64,000 nt of DNA from Sycon ciliatum (Eukaryota > Porifera > Calcarea > Leucosolenida > Sycettidae). Location of the stretch: positions 1,421,485-1,485,484 of the forward strand of contig NC_088647.1 of assembly GCF_964019385.1 (NCBI RefSeq), given 5' to 3'. The notes beneath the pieces are model-generated. The model did no database searches and had not been told where the DNA came from. It was given only the letters and a program-made list of their open reading frames with translations. The number at the start of each line of letters is the position of its first letter. The first letter of the stretch is position 1. The translations under genes and the position numbers were made by a program. This document shows, piece by piece, positions 56,520 through 64,000 of the stretch.

Positions 56520-58496
56520 ATGCCAAGCAACGCTCATTGTATCGTCCCTGGCTGCTCAAATCGTAAAAGCAGCTGCAAGTTTGGTTTGTTTGAGTCTGAT
56601 GATGCGAACTCGCAAGGACGAAAAGTGTTTGGGAAGCGTCGTCTATGTGGATCAGACCTGGCTCGTGTTGGCTGCGGAGGAACAGCAGAGGTCTGTAAAG
56701 CTGTATCTTTTCATCGTTTGCCTAAAGATTCGGATCGACGCCGGCATATCAGGGCCGAGTGGCTTGCCAAAATACCAAGAGTCAACACTCCTCTTTCTGG
56801 AAACTCGTATGTCTGTGGGGTGCACTTTCCTGGTGGTCGACCTGTGACGGAGGACGAGCCACCTTCCCGTTTCTTGGACAAAGCCGTCGTAGTGAAGAGG
56901 AAGAGCCGTGTTTCGACAGGCGAAGTCAGTCGACCCGTTGAAGCGATTGATATTGATGACGATGTTGATTTACCAGTCACAGATGAATCGGTGCCTGAGG
57001 CTGCAACACTTTTAGCTGACCATGATTATGGTGAAGTTCCCGTTCTCCAAGAGAACAAAATAAAGACTTTGGAAGCACAAGTGGCTAAGTTGCGGTCCCA
57101 GTTGGAGCAGGCCTTGTACAATTTGGATGAATCGGAAGAAGCTTTGCGTAAATGCCAACTCCATTACTCGAACATCCGACATGACAACAAGATTGTACTG
57201 TTTTACACGGGCCTGAGTTCTCTGGCGTTTGACTTGTTGCTGGATCAGTTGCGGTGTGGATGTCAAGACATGTGCTTTGCTACTAAAGTGCCAACTGATT
57301 TCCTTGGCCAGGACAGCCGTGGCAGACGAAGAGCATTGGCGTATGAAGACGAGTTGCTATTGACCCTTGTCAAACTTCGGCATGCTTTCCCTGAGTCAGA
57401 TTTAGCACTGCGATTCGGAATAGATCAATCCACGGTGTCCCGAATATTTTCAACGTACATTCGTTGCATGTACTTCTCTATGAAAGAAGTGGACATTTGG
57501 CCGAGCCGGGCTCTGATTGATCGCTACATGCCCGACGTCTTCAAAGACAAGTACCCACGCACCCGGGTAATTATTGACGCAACAGAGTTTCCCATTGAGA
57601 AGCCAGCCAACCCAACTGTACAAGCAGCCACCTGGTCGAATTACAAAAACAGGAACACTTTCAAACTGTTAGTTGGTGTGACACCTACCGGTGCAATATC
57701 GTTTCTGTCTCCTCTTTATGGCGGGCGCATTTCTGATAAGAAACTGACAAAGCGAAGTGGGCTAATGAAGTTGATGGAGAAGGGTGATGCCATCATGGCC
57801 GACCGTGGTTTCGACATTGCCGATCTGCTACCGGAGGGTGTCGATCTCAACATACCCCCGTTTCTTGGTTCTCGAGATCAGCTTGATGAAGAAGAGGTGA
57901 TCGAAACTCGGCGTATTGCTAGCGTGCGTATTCATGTGGAGAGAGCAATGGAAAGGATCAAGAACTTCAGGATAACTCACTTCTTATCTTCCGTGTTGTG
58001 CCCTTTGGCTGAGCAGATCATATTTGTGTGTGCATTCCTCACTAACTACATGGAGCCCCTGGTACCTCCGCCTGTTAGTAAGCCATCGACACAGTCTGCA
58101 CACTTTTCCTCTGCTGCAGAAGTTGCCCAGATATCACCAGATGCAAACATTTCTGCAGTGGCTGTTTCAGCTGGCACATTTCTTTCACCTGCCATTACTG
58201 CTTCTGCTGCTGCTTCCGCTGCTACCAAGTTGTCATCTGCTGTAGCTGCTACTTCTGCTGCTACGAACGTGCCATCTCCTGTAGCTGCTACTGCTGCTGC
58301 TATCAGCGTGCCATCTTCTTCTGTAGCCGCTGCTGCCTATGTGACCACTCCCGTATGTTTGTTTTGCAAGCGCTCAGATGGCCCACTTCTTAGAGTTTGT
58401 AGGTCTTGTAACTCACGCTACCACCATATGTGTCAGAATGATGATGAAGATGGGCGTCTATGTAATTCTTGCTTTATGACCAGGCCGCTCTGTTGA
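56520..58496 (+). CDS. THAP-domain DDE transposase with C-terminal PHD finger (ISL2EU-like)
   Basis: 658 residues, one exon, ATG at 56520. Residues about 7-118 are a THAP-type C2CH zinc finger (C7, C12, AVSFHRLPKD, YVCGVHF) for DNA-end recognition. A coiled coil follows at about 178-212. The nuclease core (DDE_Tnp_4-like) has a helix-turn-helix stretch FGIDQSTVSRIF, then catalytic D353 in IIDATEFPIEKP, D428 in AIMADRGFDIAD and E474 in RIHVERAMERIKNF. An Ala/Ser/Val-rich linker (about 540-610) leads to a C-terminal PHD-like finger (CLFCKRSDGP... CRSCNSRYHHMC... LCNSC). Every key residue is present, so it could be active. Confidence 0.9.
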   Translation: MPSNAHCIVPGCSNRKSSCKFGLFESDDANSQGRKVFGKRRLCGSDLARVGCGGTAEVCKAVSFHRLPKDSDRRRHIRAEWLAKIPRVNTPLSGNSYVCGVHFPGGRPVTEDEPPSRFLDKAVVVKRKSRVSTGEVSRPVEAIDIDDDVDLPVTDESVPEAATLLADHDYGEVPVLQENKIKTLEAQVAKLRSQLEQALYNLDESEEALRKCQLHYSNIRHDNKIVLFYTGLSSLAFDLLLDQLRCGCQDMCFATKVPTDFLGQDSRGRRRALAYEDELLLTLVKLRHAFPESDLALRFGIDQSTVSRIFSTYIRCMYFSMKEVDIWPSRALIDRYMPDVFKDKYPRTRVIIDATEFPIEKPANPTVQAATWSNYKNRNTFKLLVGVTPTGAISFLSPLYGGRISDKKLTKRSGLMKLMEKGDAIMADRGFDIADLLPEGVDLNIPPFLGSRDQLDEEEVIETRRIASVRIHVERAMERIKNFRITHFLSSVLCPLAEQIIFVCAFLTNYMEPLVPPPVSKPSTQSAHFSSAAEVAQISPDANISAVAVSAGTFLSPAITASAAASAATKLSSAVAATSAATNVPSPVAATAAAISVPSSSVAAAAYVTTPVCLFCKRSDGPLLRVCRSCNSRYHHMCQNDDEDGRLCNSCFMTRPLC

Positions 58497-59184
58497 AAGC
58501 TTTTTGCGCATGCCGATATTCCTACGTGGCCTCGGTATTTTCTTCCCCTCTTTTCTTTGTGTTATGTTGTGAGTAATGGTGCCCCTACACAATGATGCTT
58601 ATTTCACTCAGGACTTCGTACTTCGAAGTAGAAGTAGTGATGCTCCTATTTGTCTGTTTGTGCTGTTCACCAGGTAGGAAATGTGGCCTGTGACTGCTGC
58701 AAGTGCCGCTTACTTTGAAGTAAATACGAATACTCATGTAACGTTCATGCCTTTTTGAACTCTGTTGTAACACGGAATGGCGAGCTATTGTAAACCAGTT
58801 GTACGTGCCGTTTTTTGTAGTGGTTACCAGTAATGGCAGTATAATTTACTATAACGCACTGTTTACAGCAGAGTTCCACTGTCTTGGGTACATGTATACA
58901 ACACTACCTAATCATGTACAAATGCAGGAAGCCGGTAGCTGATGGAACTATCCACCATCTAATCACGGCGTTTATATCAAGGAGCTACAGAACAGGGCAG
59001 AACAGAAAAAGCTATAATAAAGAACATAAAGTGCAGCGTATAGAACAGTTCAGACACACTTACAGAAGAAAAGATTGCCACAAATCAGGGAAGAATGTAA
59101 ACAGTCAAGACTACAGGAACTGGAGCAAAGTGAGCAATGGTCATCTCAGATGACGAGGAATATATCTATTACCAAGAAACTTGA

Positions 59185-60862
59185 TCACAGAGCCAGTTTC
59201 GGGAGAACATGATCAAAATAAAATGTTCGGCAAGCTGCGAGAGTTTTCTTGACATGCACTTCACAAAATGAAATGCGCTCAACAAAAAGATCATTGCAGG
59301 GAGACCACACTACAAAGTCACAAAATTGAAGGCCTGCAGCAAAGAGCTGCATTTGCACTTGTGTATAGTAGGCATGTGTTGTTTTGAGAGAAAGCACACC
59401 ATCCTTGTTGGACAAACAAAATGATGCAGTAGACCCAGCTACCTCTGCTAGACTTTGGTCTCTAGCAACAAACGGGCATTTAATCTCGAGCAAAAGTGAT
59501 GTATCACCATCCCTAACAATGCCATCGGGACTGGCACCAAACCAGCATTCATCAGCATGCACAAATAAGCCACATGCAACAACATCTATCAGCTTGCCAG
59601 ACTTGGCTTGGTGGGCTACGTAGGCACATCGTGCCTCTTCTTCATGATCAATCCCCCATCTGGTTGCAGGAGTGGTAAACGCCGGCCGATCAATGATAGT
59701 TTTTATGAGGGATGACGGGTCAGTCTGAGGTCGTCGATGAGCTACAGTATGGGCAATGGAAGCTGTAATACGCTTCTTTCGTTCATTCCTCCAGAGTTCA
59801 CTTGTTGTTTGGGATGCAGTGGCTTCTTGCAGGGCATTAGCTTCTTCACAAGTAAGTATGACATTGGACTCGTACCACAGCATCTGCTTGTCCTCAGTTA
59901 GCCACTCGCAGTCAGATGGCACAGGTGTCACATCACCTGATCTGCTGTGCTCAACCTGCCACTTGTCCTTCTGTTCCCCTGCCCTAGCCAGTCTCTCCTT
60001 TTTCTGCGCTTGGGCTCTGTGCAACCTGTCCTCCTTCTGCTTAGCAGCAAATCCTGAGCTACCAGCAACAAGAGGCAATGCTAGGTGGATGGAGTTGGAG
60101 TGAATGGTTGAGTTGGCGTATTCCTCCACACGCCGGGCAAAGTCCATCCGCTTTGCAACAGCACGAGGGTCAAGTACTTCTGCAGCAGAATGCTTACGTT
60201 TCTTTGGCGCAGATTTGTCAGTGGTACTGCCACCTCTACGCCACTCCATGTCTTGAACCAGCATGGGCTCACTCTTTTTACCTGCACCTGCAGGAGGCTG
60301 GTTCCACTTTTGCAGCATGTCCGTGCACGTCGGAGCGTCACTAAACCCAAGCAGAGTGAACTCGGACAAGCCATACATCAGTGCAGCTATATGCTTGCAA
60401 CTGGCAGTAACACCCTTGCCAGCAGGACAAGTGCACTGAGCACCAACAACACTGGTGGCAGATCCTGAGTCACACTGAGCAACGAGCCGAAGTTTGTAGT
60501 CAGCTTTGGTCTTCATTTCAGGCTGACAGCGGGCACGGTAGTACACACGGCTGTTGGCCTTCATCAGTTCGATTTTCTGGACATAACCTGCTCGATACAG
60601 ACGAATTGACTTGCTATCAGTGGCAGCAAGCGCTTTGAAATTCTTGGCAGGTCCATCGCTGGTCATAGTGTCCACGAAATAAGAAACCATAGTTTGCATG
60701 GAGAACGACAGGGAGAGTAGCCTTCCACTCGCAGATTTAATCGGCTGCCACCCAGTAACAGGAAAATCCAGAGGGTCGTGGGGAATAACAGCAAGCGCTG
60801 CAGCTGGCGGAGGTGGCCCTTCCTTGCCATCACCGTCGCCTTCAGAGAAATGCTGAGCAAGT
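59185..60862 (-). CDS. SAP-SWIM-YqaJ nuclease-like protein of the ISL2EU-like element, exon 2
   Basis: Begins after the acceptor TCGTTTACAG|A, completing the Arg codon of exon 1; total protein about 594 residues. Residues about 165-200 carry a SWIM zinc finger (CTCPAGKGVTASCKH). A charged linker with a basic PKKRKHS motif follows. The C-terminal 200 residues are a YqaJ/lambda-exonuclease-like PD-(D/E)XK domain: RITASIAHTVAHRR, GIDHEEEAR, ASPDGIV with the Asp, LEIKCPF with the ExK, and a Tyr/Gln-rich helix YYTQVQMQL. In phages such nucleases process DNA ends. Here it probably helps transposition, a role that is inferred from conserved linkage. Confidence 0.85.
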
Positions 60863-60953
60863 CTGTAAACGACACGAGCAGATAAATAACAAACTCAGAT
60901 TCACAAATAATTTCAAAAAAATAAGATTTTGTTGTGGGAAGAAAACAACTCAC

Positions 60954-61060
60954 CTCGCAACTAGATCGGCTTTCTTTCCCGACTTCTTGAGACCATACTC
61001 TCCACACTTCACCTTCAGAAGGTTCAAGGTGAGCTGGGAAAAATCCTGACTGACTGCCAT
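60954..61060 (-). CDS. SAP-SWIM-YqaJ protein, exon 1 (SAP domain)
   Basis: 35 codons plus two bases, from the ATG at 61060 to the donor GCGAG|GTGAGT. The sequence LTLNLLKVKCGEYGLKKSGK followed by KADLVAR, with LAQHF from exon 2, matches the SAP DNA-binding motif. The intron is 60863-60953 (91 bp, GT-AG). This exon is too short to be noticed as an isolated frame. Confidence 0.8.
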
Positions 61061-61437
61061 CTTCCTGTCAACTAATATCGAAACTGTCTTCCACTGCAAC
61101 GACTGAAAACAAAGGAGAGCCTCGCGTCGAGCAAGTTGCCCCGCACAAAGGTGCGAAGTCGCGATGGCGACCTGGCCGCCATGTTTTATGCATAGGTGCC
61201 ATTTGGAATTATTAATTACACTTTGCTGCAGTTACAGCTTAGTGTATGGATGTTTCACATGCCAATAGCAAAGTTCCTGGCACTCTTTACATCACACTAT
61301 TCACGAATTTTAGACGGTATGCCTTTTCGGATAGGTTGAGACAGCGATTTCACATTCGTAAAGCGCATGAGATTAGTCTTGTGTGGATCCAAAAATGCAC
61401 CCCAAACATTGGGAAAAGTGATTCAAGTTCTGCTCAC

Positions 61438-61902
61438 CTGGTCGACTTTGTCAGGTTGTTGCCGCTTTAGCTGCTTCGGCTGCTCTGTCTGTTCTGGTCG
61501 TGACTGAAGCTCATCATCTGTGGGGCTGCTATGTGCATCAGATTCCCTGACGTCAAAGCTATCTTGGCCGGCCGCCATAGTAACATCTTCAAGCTGTCGC
61601 CGTCGACTGAAGTCGATCTTTTTCGGCTGAGGTGGCTTGGGAGGCCTGCGAGGCTTAAAGGTTCTGCGAGCTCGTTCTCGGTACCACCACTCTTCTGGAT
61701 CATCGCTGTCACTGTCGGAATCATCTGTATCTTCCAGGACCTCCAGCTCGATACCACCACCCTGGTATGGATTGCACCGGGCAGCATACTGGTTGTGTTC
61801 ATAGCTGGCGTGTGAATAACCACTGGCATTGCCGGCCGGTGGGTGACTTCCACCTCCCTGCGGTTGGCCGCCTGCGCGCCAATTAAGAACGGCTGAAGCC
61901 AT
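61438..61902 (-). CDS. Gene C, coding exon 1: low-complexity N-terminus
   Basis: 155 codons from the ATG at 61902 to CAG|GTGAGC. It has the same Gly/Tyr-rich, acidic Ser/Asp (DTDDSDSDSDD) and Pro/Lys-rich order as gene B exon 1, with a 4-codon net deletion. It joins in phase 0 to 56016 across the transposon-loaded intron. Confidence 0.78.
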
Positions 61903-62212
61903 CGCTGTGCATCAGGCGGCAGTCTGAGAATCACAAACAGGTGCATGCACGTATTCACGCATTCACACAAACACACGCCATCATTAGAAAAAGTGATGTC
62001 AACAGGAGCAATTCCCATGACTATAGTGGCAGCAAAACTGGAAGAGAAAAGTTCACTACGCTAGTCGACTAATCACACAGCATGTACTAACACACAGCAT
62101 GTACTAACACACAGCATGTACTAACACACAGCATGTACTAACACAGAGCCAGAGCAACACCTCACAGTACATGTACTGGTATCAGTAGACCTACAAGGTA
62201 ACACCACACACT

Positions 62213-62408
62213 CAGGCGCGTAGCACCGCCGTTGGCGGTGGTCCGGCCAGGGGGATCCGGGGGGATCTCCCGCGGAATTTTTTTGAAATTGGGGTGCAAA
62301 ATCCTGCATTCTGGGCACTTTTGGCATTGTTTTACTATGGTGGTTGTGGTCGGGCGAAAAAGTGGTCCGGCCAAAGCCGGACCGGCCGGAGCGGCTGCTA
62401 CGCCCCTG
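62213..62408. mobile_element. MITE with CAGGNGCGTAGC ends, specific to block 2
   Basis: 196 bp; ends CAGGCGCGTAGCA and inverse TGCTACGCCCCTG. ACACT flanks both sides (62208-62212 and 62409-62413), and the paralogous site upstream of gene B reads ACCACACACTATAATTA without it. The terminus resembles hAT-like MITEs, but the apparent target duplication is 5 bp. Confidence 0.75.
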
Positions 62409-62418
62409 ACACTATAAT

Positions 62419-62516
62419 TAGTATGTACTGGTATTGGTTAGAGCAGAGCTAGGCTTACAGCTCACAGCATCATGTACTGGTATTGGGTAGAGCAGAGCTA
62501 GGCTAACAGCTCACAG
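62419..62516. repeat. 49-bp tandem repeat, two copies
   Basis: Counterpart of the four-copy array at 36917-37112 (TAGAGCAGAGCTAGGCT units). Confidence 0.85.
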
Positions 62517-62658
62517 CAGCACAGGGCATGCCTGTGCTAGCACAGCCTCCTATTCCATTATGGTTGTCTGATGATTGGCTCAGCCATGAAACTCCGAGTC
62601 ACAACGGAATTTGCCAAGGTTTTCATTGCGTGCCTTTGTGTACTAGCACAGAAGTGAC

Positions 62659-63155
62659 CAGGTGGCATGCAGTCAGGTGGCATGCAGTCAGGTGGCATGC
62701 AGTCAGGTGGCATACAGTCAGGTGGCATACAGTCAGGTGGCATACAGTCAGGTGGCATACAGTCAGGTGGCATGCAGTCAGGTGGCATGCAGTCAGGTGG
62801 CATACAGTCAGGTGGCATACAGTCAGGTGGCATGCAGTCAGGTGGCATACAGTCAGGTGGCATACAGTCAGGTGGCATGCAGTCAGGTGGCATGCAGTCA
62901 GGTGACATGCAGTCAGGTGACATGCAGTCAGGTGGCATACAGTCAGGTGACATGCAGTCAGGTGGCATACAGTCAGGTGACATGCAGTCAGGTGGCATGC
63001 AGTCAGGTGACATGCAGTCAGGTGACATGCAGTCAGGTGGCATGCAGTCAGGTGACATGCAGTCAGGTGACATGCAGTCAGGTGGCATGCAGTCAGGTGG
63101 CATGCAGTCAGGTGACATGCAGTCAGGTGACATGCAGTCAGGTGGCATACAGTGC
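62659..63155. repeat. 15-bp minisatellite (about 33 copies)
   Basis: Same AGGTGGCATGCAGTC family as 37254-37660, but many units carry GGTGACATG, a variant absent from block 1. These variants are confined to the right-hand two-thirds of the array, indicating local expansion after duplication. Confidence 0.97.
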
Positions 63156-63253
63156 ATCACACTAACTCTACTGTGAACGAATCATACAAACGATAAACAA
63201 TAATGGAAAATAGCACAGCACACCAGCGACACTACCATTATTTTAGTGAACTA

Positions 63254-63659
63254 CAGTAAGATCGGGCGCCGAAGAACGCAGGGGCTCGAGCGCAGCCTAG
63301 GAAAGTTCTTAAATTTTTGATTCTAGCCAGACCGTTCTTATTCACACGCGCGCGCGGCGAGTCGAGTGACGTCATGACGTTTGTCATGTACATGTACATG
63401 TACATGTACATGTAGTGCAATGTAGTACTTCTAAACTAGTGGGTGTCGTAAATGGGAATGACTGTACATGTAGCAGTTACTGTTTACACGTGTACATGAC
63501 ATGTACTCACCTCCCATACATGTACAATGTAGATCTACGTACAATGTAGATCTGGTGTTCTTAAATCTGATAATTCTAGCCTGGACTGTTCTTAAATTTT
63601 GCGGGTTTTCCAGCCTGGGTGTTCTTCGGCGAGGTGTTCTTCGGCGCCCGATCTTACTG
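63254..63659. mobile_element. mariner/Tc1-like MITE, TA target, specific to block 2
   Basis: 406 bp with perfect inverted ends CAGTAAGATCGGGCGCCGAA, flanked by TA (63252-63253 and 63660-63661). The empty site in block 1 is GTGAACTATCACATG at about 37751-37765. The interior has an (ACATGT)n-like stretch near 63385-63412 and duplicated GTTCTTAAAT motifs. Confidence 0.88.
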
Positions 63660-63661
63660 TA

Positions 63662-64000
63662 TCACATGTTTATAAGACTCCACAAACCCCAAAAGCGGAG
63701 TAACATATAATTCGATTTGAATCGCAGTAAAGAGACCTTCGGGGTGCTGAGTTGAAAGGTCTTGGTCCGAGGAAGCTGAGACACTCCGTTCCTCCTTTAT
63801 TCCCAATCGAACTCGTGTACTTCCACCAAAACTGGTTGACTGCACCCTGCCAGATGGGGATTTGTACGCAAAATGTCACTAAAAGCATCATTTCGTTCTT
63901 ATAAAGCACGGATGAACGCGATTGGCCCATATGTCGTAGTCTTTCGGACGCCGCGTCCACTGGTTTGGGTTTGAGAAGGCTGATGCAGCGTTCGGCTCTT
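63662..64000. mobile_element. Diverged foldback relative, continuing past the window end
   Basis: Block-2 counterpart of 37759-38240, nearly identical over the visible part, and cut by the window edge. Confidence 0.65.

Larger units (their letters stand above)
56203..61200. mobile_element. ISL2EU-like DNA transposon, intact, AT target duplication
   Basis: Ends are GGCACCTATGCATAA and its inverse, with a further inner inverted repeat TTTGTGCGGGGCAACTT. AT flanks both ends (56201-56202 and 61201-61202), and the empty site in gene B has a single AT, so the target duplication is 2 bp. It encodes a THAP-DDE-PHD transposase (+) and a SAP-SWIM-YqaJ protein (-), convergent and separated by about 690 bp without a gene. 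Both frames are open. Transposase plus YqaJ nuclease is the gene set reported for ISL2EU elements. Confidence 0.88.
56017..61437 (-). other. Gene C intron 1, enlarged by a transposon
   Basis: The donor CAG|GTGAGC at 61437 and the acceptor at 56017 match those of gene B. The intron is 5421 bp against 424 bp in B; the difference is almost entirely the element at 56203-61200. Confidence 0.85.

Overview
The window is animal nuclear DNA: GT-AG introns, very long coding exons, many microsatellites and minisatellites, and several classes of eukaryotic DNA transposons with clean target-site duplications. The mix (Harbinger, an ISL2EU-like element with a SAP-SWIM-YqaJ partner, hAT-, pogo- and mariner-like MITEs, a DIRS-like relic) fits a marine invertebrate, possibly an early-branching one such as a sponge. 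The species cannot be named from the sequence alone.

The core is a cluster of giant paralogous genes for one unusual multidomain protein: an N-terminal cold-shock-like domain, a ZNFX1-type superfamily 1 RNA helicase, NFX1-type zinc fingers, a PARP-type ADP-ribosyltransferase domain and a low-complexity tail. Copy A (+, 8264-17002) faces copy B (-, 28579-36463). A second block repeats the arrangement: D (+, 44043-46911), a 5'-truncated and interrupted A-type pseudogene, faces copy C (-, 49027-61902). The second block looks like a tandem segmental duplication whose left breakpoint fell inside an A-type gene. B and C are intact and nearly identical. A has one in-frame TGA inside its helicase. 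Diagnostic residues are shuffled among A, B, C and D as expected from gene conversion.

Layout: 1-8163 holds repeats and no recognised gene. 8264-17002 is gene A. 18078-18435 is an insertion carrying a perfect 128-bp palindrome. 18470-27448 is a composite transposon inserted between A and B; it holds a TTAA-flanked foldback element and a Harbinger element, which in turn holds a hAT-like MITE in the intron of its Myb gene. 28579-36463 is gene B. 36.5-38.3 kb holds minisatellites and MITEs. 38.3-44.0 kb is repeat-rich with a degenerate DIRS-type retroelement. 44.0-46.9 kb is pseudogene D. 49.0-61.9 kb is gene C, whose first intron holds an apparently intact ISL2EU-like transposon. 61.9-64.0 kb repeats the flank of B with its own new insertions. 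Because the two blocks are paralogous, each lineage-specific insertion has an empty site in the other block, which fixes element ends and target duplications.

Functional inference: ZNFX1-family helicases act in RNA sensing, antiviral defence and small-RNA inheritance. An RNA-binding CSD, an RNA helicase and an ADP-ribosyltransferase in one chain suggest an RNA-triggered ADP-ribosylation effector. Expansion, gene conversion, terminus swapping and pseudogenisation in the cluster would fit an immune-type gene family. This is inference; no function is proven by the sequence.
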